From assembly GCA_023412855.1 (NCBI GenBank), contig JAEZRJ010000080.1, positions 19,994 to 83,993 of the forward strand: DNA of 64,000 nt, written 5' to 3'. The position numbers and the translations under genes were made by a program. Below, piece after piece: positions 18,466-27,513 of this stretch (positions within the stretch are counted from its first letter, which is position 1; each line of letters begins with the position of its first letter). The notes under the pieces were generated by a model that ran no database searches, had not been told where the DNA came from, and worked only from the letters and a program-made list of their open reading frames with translations. This DNA is from Bacillota bacterium. GTDB taxonomy: Bacteria > Bacillota > Clostridia > Lachnospirales > Lachnospiraceae.

Positions 18466-20202
18466 ATGCGAAAGAGTATAGGCGTTAAAATCCTCGGTTT
18501 AGTAGCCATATTGCTGCTTACAGGTTTGGCGAGCAGCATTACCGGTACATTTCTGGTCAGGAATATGAATGAAAAGGCGCAAATTATTGCCAATGACAAT
18601 ATGGATGCGGTCACGCTGCTGTTTAATACGGCGAGAAGCGTGGAGAGGGTACAGAAGTTCGTCAACAGCTCTTCCGAGGACAGTAACAGCGAAGCGGAGG
18701 CGGCGACAACTGCGTTTGCGGAGTTGAAAGATGTGCTGTCGGTATTTGATGATGACGAGATCATGTCCGCCTTTCACAGTTATCAGGAGGCGTATGCGGC
18801 ATATGTACAAGCGGCCAGTCAGATGGGAAGAATGATGCCCGATATGGTGCAGCAGGCGGTGGGCGATGCTGCGAACGACGGGACAGGCGGTATGGAGGAT
18901 GCGGCAGTCCGGAATACGGAAATGGACGAGGCGGCAGCAAAGCTGGACAGCGCCTATGGAAATCTGTATACATTGATTCGTACGGAGGTGGTAGCGGCTT
19001 CGGATACGCTCAACGCACAATATCAGTTTTCCACCATACTTAATTATGGCATTGTTATTTTTATCCTGCTTCTGGGAGCGGTTATCGTCGCTGTTACGCT
19101 GGTAGCGCTCATAAATCCCATTAAGGCGGCAAACAGTCAATTAAATGAAATAATGGTTGAAATAGACGGAGGAAAGGGTGATTTATCGAAGCGGCTGATT
19201 ACCCGCAATCAGGATGAAATCGGAAGCTTAGTCTTTGGAATCAATACATTTTTGGACAAGCTGCAATCTATCATGCAGAAAATACAGTCGAAGTCCGAAT
19301 CCCTCGGAGTGTCGGTGGAAATTGTCTTGGATCAGGTCTCGGAGTCGGAACAGAGTGTAAACGATTTTTCTGCGACGATGCAGCAGCTTGCAGCAGGGAT
19401 GGAGGAGGTATCAGCCACTTCGGAACAGCTTAGCAGCGGAGTAAATCAAATTTTTGATTCCATCAAATATATGAATAATCAAGTAAAAGACGGGAAAAAT
19501 TTGTCTCAGGATATAGAAATTCGTTCCAAAGAATTCAGTGAGAGCGCGGAGAATTCCAAGCAAAGTACCAACGATATCGTAACGGAGCTGAAGGAAGGAC
19601 TAAATGCATCTATTGAGAAGAGCAAATCAGTGATAAAGATTCAGGAGCTGACGAATGAAATCCTTAATATTTCTTCCCAGACGAACCTGCTTGCGTTAAA
19701 TGCCTCCATAGAGGCCGCCAGAGCAGGCGACGTAGGAAAAGGCTTTGCCGTTGTTGCAGAGGAGATCAGAAGTCTTGCCGAAAACAGCAGGAATACAGCA
19801 AATAATATCCAAAACATCAGTAATCTGGTTACGGAAAGCGTGGAGAAATTAGCAGATAATTCCAAGAGGATGTTAGACTATGTGGATACGAGTATTCTTA
19901 CGGATTACGATAATTTTGTAAGGATATTGGAAAAATACAGCGTAGATTCGAAACGGCTGAACGAGATTCTGGAGGAGTTTTCAACCAATACCTCCGGTCT
20001 GGAAGCGACCATGGGTGAGATGAACAACGGAATCAGTGAAATTGCCAACACTATAGATGAGAGTACAAAAGGAATTACCAATACAGCAGCTCTGACCAGC
20101 GATTTGGTTTCTTCCATCGCGTTGATAACGGATAAGACAAAAGAGAGTAAAATTGTCGGAGAAGAGTTACAGTCGGAAGTGAGCGTTTTTGAAAAGATTT
20201 AG
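18466..20202 (+). CDS. Methyl-accepting chemotaxis protein
   Basis: Chemoreceptor of 578 aa with membrane helices at about residues 6-28 and 193-215. The extracellular part is mostly alpha-helical, of four-helix-bundle type. A HAMP domain (about 215-270) is followed by the signalling domain with tip [22 protein letters not shown]. There is no C-terminal pentapeptide for methyltransferase tethering. The start follows AAGGAGAA. It resembles the receptor at 30193 more than the Cache-type receptor at 11823. Ligand unknown. Confidence 0.9.
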   Translation: MRKSIGVKILGLVAILLLTGLASSITGTFLVRNMNEKAQIIANDNMDAVTLLFNTARSVERVQKFVNSSSEDSNSEAEAATTAFAELKDVLSVFDDDEIMSAFHSYQEAYAAYVQAASQMGRMMPDMVQQAVGDAANDGTGGMEDAAVRNTEMDEAAAKLDSAYGNLYTLIRTEVVAASDTLNAQYQFSTILNYGIVIFILLLGAVIVAVTLVALINPIKAANSQLNEIMVEIDGGKGDLSKRLITRNQDEIGSLVFGINTFLDKLQSIMQKIQSKSESLGVSVEIVLDQVSESEQSVNDFSATMQQLAAGMEEVSATSEQLSSGVNQIFDSIKYMNNQVKDGKNLSQDIEIRSKEFSESAENSKQSTNDIVTELKEGLNASIEKSKSVIKIQELTNEILNISSQTNLLALNASIEAARAGDVGKGFAVVAEEIRSLAENSRNTANNIQNISNLVTESVEKLADNSKRMLDYVDTSILTDYDNFVRILEKYSVDSKRLNEILEEFSTNTSGLEATMGEMNNGISEIANTIDESTKGITNTAALTSDLVSSIALITDKTKESKIVGEELQSEVSVFEKI

Positions 20203-20314
20203 GTATAATAATCCACCATTTACAAATACTAGCAACACATCGCTGTAGATTCTCGAGCCAGAGAAGAATGGCAGCGAAAAGACTGAAATATTTGGAAAAT
20301 GGAGGAAACAGAAT

Positions 20315-20860
20315 ATGAAAGCAACTGGGATAGTCCGCAGAATTGACGACTTAGGCCGTATTGTAATACCCAAAGAAATCAGGCGCACACTGCGCATAAG
20401 GGAGAGCGACCCGCTCGAAATATTTACGGACAGAGAAGGCGAAATCATCTTGAAAAAATATTCTCCAATTGGGGAAATGAGCACTTTTGCGAAGCAATAT
20501 GCGGAGAGTCTCGCACAAGTTTCAGGACATACCGCATTGATTGCTGACAGAGATCAGATTATCGCAGTGTCCGGCGGATATAAGAATCTCATGGGGAAAA
20601 GCTTGAGCAGAGAGCTGGAAGAAAAAATAAACAATCGGGAAACGGCGCTGGCATCCAAAGGTGACCGCAATTTCATCCCGATTTCCAGCGACAGCGGAGA
20701 GGAATTTTTTCATGAAGCGATCAGTCCCATTATATGCGAAGGAGACGTAATCGGAGCAGTGATTCTTGTGGAGAACGATGAAAAGATGAAATTGGGAGAG
20801 GTGGAGCAGAAACTCATCCTATCCGCTTCGGGTTTTCTTGGAAGACAGATGGAGCAATAA
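20315..20860 (+). CDS. spoVT: Stage V sporulation protein T (AbrB-family regulator)
   Basis: Transcriptional regulator that tunes forespore (sigma-G) gene expression. The 181-aa protein begins with the AbrB swapped-hairpin DNA-binding domain (MKATGIVRRIDDLGRIVIPK, residues 1-50) and continues into a GAF-like domain (residues 55-178), the exact architecture of SpoVT. The start has GGAGGAA. This is one of the clearest signs that the organism forms spores. A tandem pair of a structured repeat and a terminator follow it. Confidence 0.95.
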   Translation: MKATGIVRRIDDLGRIVIPKEIRRTLRIRESDPLEIFTDREGEIILKKYSPIGEMSTFAKQYAESLAQVSGHTALIADRDQIIAVSGGYKNLMGKSLSRELEEKINNRETALASKGDRNFIPISSDSGEEFFHEAISPIICEGDVIGAVILVENDEKMKLGEVEQKLILSASGFLGRQMEQ

Positions 20861-21102
20861 AAAGAACAAAAGTGTGCTTCGCACACACACGGCCAAATAC
20901 TTTAGCAGCACAGCTTTTGTTCCGCGCGCGAAGCTGCGCATTCATCGGTTCTTTCATAGGAGCAGTTTCCTATGAAAGAACAAAAGTGTGCTTCGCACAC
21001 ACACGCGGCCAAATACTTTAGCAGCACAGCTTTTGTTCCGCGCGCGAAGCTGCGCATTCATCGGTTCTTTCATAGGAGCACTTTCCTATGAAAGAACAAA
21101 AG
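20861..21102 (+). repeat. Tandem pair of a structured repeat element
   Basis: Two near-identical units of 114 bp (20861-20974) and 116 bp (20975-21090) and the first 12 bp of a third. Each unit contains a core bounded by inverted ends GAACAAAAG...CTTTTGTTC (20864-20922 and 20978-21038), a GC-rich linker (CCGCGCGCGAAGCTGCGC) and a perfect 13-bp hairpin TTCTTTCATAGGA with its complement. The units differ mainly by a 2-bp CG insertion and a loop change. Reversed relatives occur at 24045-24164 and 58551-58660. No coding potential is evident. Confidence 0.92.
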
Positions 21103-21149
21103 CCGCCTGAGGTTTAAGTTTATCATCTTAAATCACAGACGGTCTTTTT
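21103..21149 (+). terminator. Rho-independent terminator downstream of spoVT and the repeats
   Basis: A 16-bp stem, 21103-21118 with 21127-21142, has three wobble or mismatched pairs and is followed by TCTTTTT. It ends plus-strand transcription from spoVT through the repeats; the convergent degV gene ends at 21216. Confidence 0.8.
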
Positions 21150-21215
21150 ATATCATTTTTATATTATAGAAAAGATTTTGCTGTCCTGATGTGTGAAAGT
21201 ATTGCCTTTCTATAT

Positions 21216-22097
21216 TTATAAGTATTCCTTATATTTGTCGTCGGAAGTATCAAAAAAACAAATACCGATAACGCCTCGTCCGGTATGGGCTCCTATGGCA
21301 CAGCCTACGGTGGAAATCAGCTTATCCTTCGGTCTTAACAGTTCGGCGGATAGATCGAGAACAAAAGAAAGGGCTTTTTCATCTTCGCCATGGCAAAATG
21401 CTATGGTTTGGTCAGAGGGATCGTAAGCGTTTTCTTTTGTATAGTCTACCAGCGCCTTTAAAGATTTCTTGTGTCCGCGGACCGTCTTGATAACTTGAAG
21501 GCTTCCGGATTTATCCACGATAAGAATTGGCTTCATGTCAAGTGTTTCCGCAATGGTTCCTTTGAACTTGGAAAGCCGTCCGCCTTTTATGAGGTAAGCG
21601 AGAGTGTGGACGGTAAAGACATGATGTACATGTGAAATATAGTAATCGGCGGCCTCGATGAGGGTTTCTTTTGGGGCCCCGTTTTCCAGCATGGTAACCA
21701 ACTTGGATACGAGGAGCCCGAAACCGATGGAAGCGCATTTGGAATCGATAATCGTCAAATCGAAATCCGGGTATTTTTCCAAAATATTTGCTTTTGCGAT
21801 ATTTGCAGCATTGAAGGTGCCCGCAATCCCGGTGGAAAAGCAAAGATAAATGATGCTGTCTCCTGCTTCTGCATAGGGAAGAAAAGCGTCTTCGAACATA
21901 GCGGGATTGATGTGGTAAGTTCTTATATCTCTTTTTGTATCGTCCAATATGTTATAAAATTCGGGAGTTTGAATAGTCTTTCCGTCCAGATAATCCACCT
22001 CGTCGATGACGACAGGAGTAGGGATAACGTGCAATTTATGATCTTGCGCGTACTGCTTCGGCAAATCCGAAGCGGAGTCGGTAATGATTCTAAGCAT
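21216..22097 (-). CDS. degV: DegV-family fatty-acid-binding protein
   Basis: Soluble protein of 293 aa whose relatives bind a fatty acid, often as the FakB subunit that presents it to fatty acid kinase FakA. The N-terminal MLRIITDSASDLP with the TDS/S motif, FSTGIAGTFNAANIA (lipid head-group Ser/Thr region) and GRGVIGICFFD near the end are family signatures. It lies 34 bp downstream of pncB on the same strand and is probably co-transcribed, though no functional link is known. No FakA gene is in the window. Confidence 0.92.
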   Translation of the reverse strand: MLRIITDSASDLPKQYAQDHKLHVIPTPVVIDEVDYLDGKTIQTPEFYNILDDTKRDIRTYHINPAMFEDAFLPYAEAGDSIIYLCFSTGIAGTFNAANIAKANILEKYPDFDLTIIDSKCASIGFGLLVSKLVTMLENGAPKETLIEAADYYISHVHHVFTVHTLAYLIKGGRLSKFKGTIAETLDMKPILIVDKSGSLQVIKTVRGHKKSLKALVDYTKENAYDPSDQTIAFCHGEDEKALSFVLDLSAELLRPKDKLISTVGCAIGAHTGRGVIGICFFDTSDDKYKEYL

Positions 22098-22131
22098 ATG
22101 AATGCCTCGCTTTCTGTTACAAATTGACGTT

Positions 22132-23586
22132 TTAGGATTGACTCATGCGGTCGAGCAAATCAATCTTAATATCGTACAGCTTCTTGGATAAATCCACATA
22201 TACCTTATGGGGATTGATAAGACGCCTCGTCTCATCCCATAGGGTATCTAACTCTGTCTGGCAATACGCCCGGATGTCCATAACCTTCGGAGACTCATAG
22301 CAGCACTCGCCGCCAAAAAAAATGGGAGCCATAATTTCCCGAAGCGTATAGCTTCCGCCGGGAAGTCTTGTCTTTTTCCAGGGTTCCAGAGGATCGAAAA
22401 GAAGAAGAGACTCTTCTTCGTCAAAGTGCTCTTCCACGAGGCAGATTAAATCGGCCTTGATTTTTCCCGAATCCTTTTCATAAACGCGGTAAATCTTCTT
22501 ATTTCCCGGGTTTGTTACTTTTTCCGTATTTTCGGACAACTTGATTTTGGGAATGAAGGTTCCGTCTTTGTCCTTGATCGCCGATAATTTATATACGCCG
22601 CCGAATGCCGGACAGTCTTTGGAAGTGATAAGACTGGTGCCTACGCCCCATGAGGTAATGGAGGCACCCTGAACCTTAAGGCTATCGATTAAGAACTCGT
22701 CCAAATCGTTGGAAGCGGAGATGACCGCATCGGGGAAACCGGCTTCGTCCAGCATCTTTCTGGCTTTCTTGGAAAGGTATGCGAGGTCGCCGCTGTCCAG
22801 ACGGATTCCGTAGTAGGAAAAGGGGACTCCGGCTTTGCGCATCTCTTTGAACACGCGGATGGCGTTAGGAACGCCGGATTTTAAAGTATCATAAGTATCT
22901 ACAAGCAAAATACAAGCGGAAGGATACATTTCGGCATAAGTCTTGAAAGCGGTATATTCGTCCGGAAAGCTCATGATCCAGCTATGAGCATGAGTCCCTT
23001 TTACGGGAACGTCGAAGAGCTGTCCGCAGAGAACGTTAGAGGTAGCCACGCAGCCGCCGATCATGGCAGCTCTTGCACCGTACACTCCGGCGTCCGGACC
23101 TTGCGCGCGGCGAAGGCCGAATTCCATAATTCCGTCGCCTCTGGCCGCATAGCATACTCGGGAAGCTTTGGTAGCAATCAGGCTTTGGTGGTTGATGATA
23201 TTTAAGATGGCCGTCTCCACAAGCTGTGCCTGCATGATCGGCGCGATGACCTTTACTAAAGGCTCCCTTGGGAAAATAACCGTTCCTTCAGGAATCGCAT
23301 AAATATCTCCCGTGAATTTAAAATCCTTCAAATAATCGAGAAAGTCCTGCTGGAAAATGGAAAGTCCTGCTAAATAATCGATGTCCTCCTGCGAAAAATG
23401 CAGTTCCTTAATATATTGGATTACCTGCTCTAATCCCGCCGACACCGCATAGCCGCCGTCGCTGGGGTTGGAGCGGTAAAAAACGTCAAAAATTACGGTT
23501 TCGTTTTGGCTTTTGTTTTTGAAATAGCCCTGCATCATAGTGAGTTCGTAAAGGTCTGTGAGCAAGGTCAGATTTTGTCTGTCCAT
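22132..23586 (-). CDS. pncB: Nicotinate phosphoribosyltransferase
   Basis: Enzyme of NAD salvage that converts nicotinate and PRPP, with ATP, to nicotinate mononucleotide. The start at 23586 (MDRQNLTLLTDLYELTMMQ) has AGGAGG 4 bp upstream and matches the family N-terminus; the longer frame to 23619 has no ribosome site. The 484-aa protein shows the conserved LTDLYELTM start, FGLRRAQGPDAG with the phosphohistidine-loop region, GTHAHSWIMSF, and the PRPP site IRLDSGDLAYLSKKARKMLD. It is divergent from the ileS T-box leader, with about 110 bp between. Confidence 0.95.
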   Translation of the reverse strand: MDRQNLTLLTDLYELTMMQGYFKNKSQNETVIFDVFYRSNPSDGGYAVSAGLEQVIQYIKELHFSQEDIDYLAGLSIFQQDFLDYLKDFKFTGDIYAIPEGTVIFPREPLVKVIAPIMQAQLVETAILNIINHQSLIATKASRVCYAARGDGIMEFGLRRAQGPDAGVYGARAAMIGGCVATSNVLCGQLFDVPVKGTHAHSWIMSFPDEYTAFKTYAEMYPSACILLVDTYDTLKSGVPNAIRVFKEMRKAGVPFSYYGIRLDSGDLAYLSKKARKMLDEAGFPDAVISASNDLDEFLIDSLKVQGASITSWGVGTSLITSKDCPAFGGVYKLSAIKDKDGTFIPKIKLSENTEKVTNPGNKKIYRVYEKDSGKIKADLICLVEEHFDEEESLLLFDPLEPWKKTRLPGGSYTLREIMAPIFFGGECCYESPKVMDIRAYCQTELDTLWDETRRLINPHKVYVDLSKKLYDIKIDLLDRMSQS

Positions 23587-23698
23587 TTTGCCTCCTATTT
23601 TGCCGGAATTGTCCGACAAGCTATTTTTAGTAAATTATAAAATATTCTAGCACATATTTTCTACATTTGCCATAGCTTTCATTCGGTTGAACTATTAC

Positions 23699-23728
23699 TT
23701 GACAATTCTTCGTTTCACGCTTTATAAT
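23699..23728 (+). promoter_or_regulatory. Consensus sigma-A promoter of the ileS T-box transcript
   Basis: TTGACA at 23699-23704, an 18-bp spacer and TATAAT at 23723-23728. Transcription would start about 25 bp before the first T-box stem. Confidence 0.82.
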
Positions 23729-23756
23729 CTCATTTATATAGTATATAGAAAAAGCA

Positions 23757-24047
23757 TTGACGAAGACAGTAAGTATCTTAAGAAAGGCACAGCGAACCGG
23801 TGAATGGTGTGAGGCCGGTGCGAGTAAGAGGATACGGAATATCACTTCCGAGCTGCAATGCCCAAACTACTGGAGTAGGTGTTGCCGGTTTTCTTCCGTT
23901 AAAAGAAATCATATATCCCGCATTTTTACAAGTGTTTGCATCAATTGTTGCTGCAAATCCGAAGATTGAATGTAATGGCGGGCGTATGTTGTAACAGGTG
24001 GTAACGCAGGAGTTTGACCTCGTCCTTTTACAGGACGGGGTCTTTTT
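23757..24047 (+). ncRNA. T-box riboswitch (isoleucine-specific) leader of ileS
   Basis: Transcription-attenuating leader that reads uncharged tRNA-Ile and lets ileS be transcribed when charging is low. Stem I is recognisable from its AG-bulge and distal loop (AGCGAACCGG, TGGTGTGAG, CCGGT at about 23792-23820). The specifier triplet ATC (23841-23843) is followed by the conserved ACTTCCGAGC. The T-box sequence AGGTGGTAACGCAGG lies at 23996-24010, and a terminator (GACCTCGTCC at 24016-24025 with 24033-24042, then T5) closes the leader. Gene context and specifier agree on isoleucine. Confidence 0.93.
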
Positions 24048-24164
24048 GTTTAATAGGAAAGTAATCCTATTAAACAAAGATAGATGCGCAGCTACGCGCG
24101 CGGAACAAAAGCTGTGCTGTCAAAGTATTTGGCCGCGGTAGTGTGCGGAGCACACTTTTGTTCC
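24045..24164 (+). repeat. Single copy of the structured repeat in the ileS leader
   Basis: Same element as at 20861-21102 but in the opposite orientation. It starts inside the T-run of the T-box terminator with a perfect 14-bp hairpin (24045-24058 with 24065-24078, loop AAGTAA). A GC-rich linker (GCGCAGCTACGCGCGC) and the core with inverted ends GGAACAAAAG...CTTTTGTTCC (24102-24164) follow. It would be part of the read-through ileS mRNA, 70 bp before the start codon. Confidence 0.9.
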
Positions 24165-24233
24165 ATGCATTTTTATTAATATAAGAGCAATTCACGCAGT
24201 GCTTTGCTCGTTATTTCAGAAAGGATGAAGAAA

Positions 24234-27200
24234 ATGTATCAGAAAGTATCTACCAATTTGAATTTCGTAGAGCGCGAGAAACAGACGGAAAAGTTCTGGA
24301 AAGATGAGCGCATATTTGAAAAGAGTATGGAAAATCGCGAAGGCTGCCCGGCCTACACCTTTTATGACGGGCCTCCGACAGCAAACGGCAAGCCTCATAT
24401 CGGCCATGTCCTCACCCGCGTTATCAAGGATATGATTCCAAGATACCGCACGATGAAGGGTTATATGGTTCCGAGAAAGGCCGGCTGGGATACCCACGGA
24501 CTTCCGGTAGAGCTGGAGGTGGAAAAAGAATTAGGGCTGGACGGAAAAGAGCAGATCGAAGAATACGGACTCGACCCTTTCATTACCAGATGTAAGGAAA
24601 GCGTATGGAAATACAAAGGCATGTGGGAGGATTTCTCCGGTACCGTAGGTTTTTGGGCAGATATGGACGATCCGTACGTTACCTATCACGACGATTATAT
24701 CGAATCGGAATGGTGGGCGCTGAAACAGATTTGGGATAAACAGCTTTTATATAAGGGCTTCAAGATCGTTCCCTACTGCCCCCGCTGCGGAACGCCCCTC
24801 TCCTCTCACGAGGTGGCACAGGGGTATAAGGATGTAAAGGAAAAGTCCGCGGTAGCACGTTTTAAGGTAAAGGGAGAAGATGCTTATATTCTGGCATGGA
24901 CCACCACGCCCTGGACGCTTCCCTCCAACGTGGCTCTTTGCGTGAATCCAACGGAAACGTATGTTAAGGTGAAGGCGGCGGATGGCTATACCTATTATAT
25001 GGCCGAGGCACTTTTGGACAGTGTGTTGGGTAAGCTGGGTGATAAAGAGAAGAATATTGCAGCATATGAAATACTGGAAACCTATACCGGCAAGGATTTG
25101 GAATACAAGGAATACGAACCCCTTTTCGACTACGCGCTGAAAATTTGTGAGAAGCAGCATAAAAAAGCTCATTATGTGACCTGTGACAATTATGTTACGC
25201 TGACCGACGGTACGGGTGTGGTTCATATCGCCCCGGCCTTCGGTGAAGACGACGCTAACGTTGGGCGTATCTATGACCTGCCCTTCGTACAGTTGGTGGA
25301 TTCCAAAGGTGAGATGACGGCGGAGACGGACTATGCAGGAGTGTTCTGCAAAAAGGCTGATCCGATGATTCTTGCGGATCTGGAGAAGAAGGGACTGCTT
25401 TTCGATGCTCCCAAGTTCGAGCACAGCTATCCTCATTGCTGGCGCTGCGATACCCCGCTCATCTACTATGCCCGCGAGTCGTGGTTCATCAAGATGACGG
25501 CGGTAAAGGAGGACTTGATCCGGAACAATAATACGATCAACTGGATTCCGGAATCCATCGGCAAGGGCCGTTTCGGCGACTGGCTGGAAAACATTCAGGA
25601 CTGGGGAATATCCAGAAACCGTTACTGGGGAACACCTTTAAATGTATGGGAATGTCAGGACTGCGGTAAGATGCACTCTATCGGAAGCCGTGAGGAGCTG
25701 GAGAAAATGAGCGGCAACGAAGCGGCGAAGACCGTTGAGCTGCACAGACCTTATATCGATGAAATTACTATCCCGTGCCGGGAGTGCGGCGGCGCGATGA
25801 AGCGTGTGCCCGAAGTGATTGACTGCTGGTTCGATTCCGGTGCGATGCCCTTTGCACAGCATCATTATCCTTTTGAAAATAAGGAGCTGTTTGAAAAGCA
25901 ATTTCCGGCGCAGTTTATCAGCGAGGCAGTGGACCAGACGAGGGGATGGTTCTATTCCCTCCTTGCAGAATCCACGCTGTTATTTAATAAATCTCCTTAT
26001 GAAAATGTAATCGTGTTAGGGCACGTTCAGGATGAGAATGGCCAGAAGATGAGCAAGTCCAAGGGAAATGCGGTAGATCCCTTCGATGCTCTGGCAACCT
26101 ACGGGGCAGACGCTATCCGGTGGTACTTCTATATTAATTCCGCTCCATGGCTTCCCAACCGTTTCCACGGAAAGGCAGTACAGGAGGGACAGCGAAAATT
26201 CATGGGTACGCTTTGGAATACCTATGCGTTCTTCGTACTGTATGCGAACATCGACAGCTTCGATGCTACGAAATATGAGCTGGAATACGATAAGCTCGCA
26301 GTCATGGATAAGTGGCTGCTTTCCAAGCTTAACACGCTGGTAAAAGACGTGAATTCCTATATGGATGCCTATAAGATACCTGAGACTGCAAGAGCCTTGG
26401 ACGATTTCGTGGACGATATGAGTAACTGGTATGTGAGAAGAAGCCGCGAGCGCTTCTGGGCCAAAGGAATGGAGCAAGACAAAATTAATGCGTACATGAC
26501 GCTCTATACGGCGTTAGTTACCGTAAGTAAATGCGCGGCTCCCATGATTCCTTTCATGACCGAGGACATTTACAAGAACCTTGTTGGCAGCATCGATAAG
26601 AGCGCGCCGGAGAGCATTCACCTATGTGATTTCCCGAAAGAAGATGAGAGCTTTATCGATAAGAAATTAGAAGAGAATATGGATGAGGTCCTGAAAATTG
26701 TCGTTATGGGACGCGCCTGCAGAAATACGGCAAATATCAAGAACCGTCAGCCCATCGGAAGGATGTTTGTAAAAGCGCCTCACGAGCTGGGAGCATTCTA
26801 TCAGGATATTATCGTGGAGGAGCTGAATGTAAAGGAAGTAGTCTTTACAGACGATGTGCGGGAGTTCACCAGCTACAGCTTCAAACCCCAGCTTCGCACG
26901 GTAGGACCGAAATACGGCAAGCAACTGGGCGGCATCCAGAAGGAGTTAGCGTCCCTCGACGGCAACGCGGCTATGGATGAGCTGAATGCGCAGGGAGCGC
27001 TTAAGTTCGATATAAATGGTGGGTCAGTAGAGCTTTCGAAGGAGGACTTATTGATCGAGATGAGTCAGAAGGAGGGCTACGTATCGGAGGCGGACAATAC
27101 GGTGACGGTAGTGCTTCATACGGAGCTGACGGAAGAGCTGATGGAAGAAGGCTTCGTATATGAAGTGATCAGTAAGATTCAGACGATGCGTAAGGATGCC

Positions 27201-27395
27201 GATTTCGAAGTCATGGACCACATTCGGGTATCGATTGACGGAAATGATAAAATTGCAGGTATTGTTAAGAAAAATGAGAGCATAATATCAGCGAAGGTGC
27301 TTGCGGATGAAATGGTAACGGGGGAAACGCTTGAGGCTTCCAAGGAATGGAACGTAAACGGCGAGAACGTTACGATAAGCATCAGCAGGAAATAG
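24234..27395 (+). CDS. ileS: Isoleucine-tRNA ligase, type 2 (eukaryote-like)
   Basis: Charges tRNA-Ile with isoleucine in the cytoplasm. The ATG at 24234 has AAAGG at 9 bp; an ATG three codons earlier is too close to that site. The 1053-aa protein carries the class I signatures HIGH (residues 55-58) and KMSKS (605-609, KMSKSKGN), the CP1 editing insert between them (TTPWTLPSNVAL, then WDTHGLPVE upstream), and a C-terminal anticodon-binding part. The sequences FYDGPPTANGKPHIGHVL and WFDSGAMPFAQHHYPF are typical of the type 2 branch, many members of which resist mupirocin. It is controlled by the T-box leader upstream. Confidence 0.96.
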   Translation: MYQKVSTNLNFVEREKQTEKFWKDERIFEKSMENREGCPAYTFYDGPPTANGKPHIGHVLTRVIKDMIPRYRTMKGYMVPRKAGWDTHGLPVELEVEKELGLDGKEQIEEYGLDPFITRCKESVWKYKGMWEDFSGTVGFWADMDDPYVTYHDDYIESEWWALKQIWDKQLLYKGFKIVPYCPRCGTPLSSHEVAQGYKDVKEKSAVARFKVKGEDAYILAWTTTPWTLPSNVALCVNPTETYVKVKAADGYTYYMAEALLDSVLGKLGDKEKNIAAYEILETYTGKDLEYKEYEPLFDYALKICEKQHKKAHYVTCDNYVTLTDGTGVVHIAPAFGEDDANVGRIYDLPFVQLVDSKGEMTAETDYAGVFCKKADPMILADLEKKGLLFDAPKFEHSYPHCWRCDTPLIYYARESWFIKMTAVKEDLIRNNNTINWIPESIGKGRFGDWLENIQDWGISRNRYWGTPLNVWECQDCGKMHSIGSREELEKMSGNEAAKTVELHRPYIDEITIPCRECGGAMKRVPEVIDCWFDSGAMPFAQHHYPFENKELFEKQFPAQFISEAVDQTRGWFYSLLAESTLLFNKSPYENVIVLGHVQDENGQKMSKSKGNAVDPFDALATYGADAIRWYFYINSAPWLPNRFHGKAVQEGQRKFMGTLWNTYAFFVLYANIDSFDATKYELEYDKLAVMDKWLLSKLNTLVKDVNSYMDAYKIPETARALDDFVDDMSNWYVRRSRERFWAKGMEQDKINAYMTLYTALVTVSKCAAPMIPFMTEDIYKNLVGSIDKSAPESIHLCDFPKEDESFIDKKLEENMDEVLKIVVMGRACRNTANIKNRQPIGRMFVKAPHELGAFYQDIIVEELNVKEVVFTDDVREFTSYSFKPQLRTVGPKYGKQLGGIQKELASLDGNAAMDELNAQGALKFDINGGSVELSKEDLLIEMSQKEGYVSEADNTVTVVLHTELTEELMEEGFVYEVISKIQTMRKDADFEVMDHIRVSIDGNDKIAGIVKKNESIISAKVLADEMVTGETLEASKEWNVNGENVTISISRK

Positions 27396-27403
27396 CAGTA
27401 ACA

Positions 27404-27443
27404 GGCGGCAGATTCCGGAAAAAAGGATTTTGCCGCCGTTTTC
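27404..27443 (+). terminator. Terminator after ileS
   Basis: GGCGGCA at 27404-27410 pairs with TGCCGCC at 27431-27437, with an inner ATTCC/GGAT pairing, and is followed by a T-rich GTTTTCTT. Confidence 0.8.
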
Positions 27444-27451
27444 TTATCTTA

Positions 27452-27479
27452 TTGCTTTTTTTGCCACATATTGTATAAT
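27452..27479 (+). promoter_or_regulatory. Probable glgP promoter
   Basis: TTGCTT at 27452-27457, a 16-bp spacer and a perfect TATAAT at 27474-27479, 34 bp before the glgP start codon and just after the ileS terminator. Confidence 0.6.
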
Positions 27480-27513
27480 TATGAATAGAAAGAAGTTGGA
27501 TGGGAGGTAGTAC

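Noticed and set aside
18499..19140. 213-codon open frame on the minus strand opposite the chemoreceptor
   Set aside because: No ribosome site, no recognisable domain, and it is wholly antisense to a strongly supported gene.
20861..21102. Tandem repeats considered as a CRISPR array
   Set aside because: Units are 114-116 bp, contiguous and without unique spacers; no cas genes are present.
23757..24047. Leader considered as a cobalamin riboswitch because of the GCCGGTGCGAG-like stretch
   Set aside because: The T-box motif AGGTGGTAACGC, the ATC specifier context, the terminator and the downstream ileS gene all support a T-box.
24747..25436. 229-codon open frame antisense to ileS
   Set aside because: No ribosome site or domain; the sense frame is conserved aminoacyl-tRNA synthetase.
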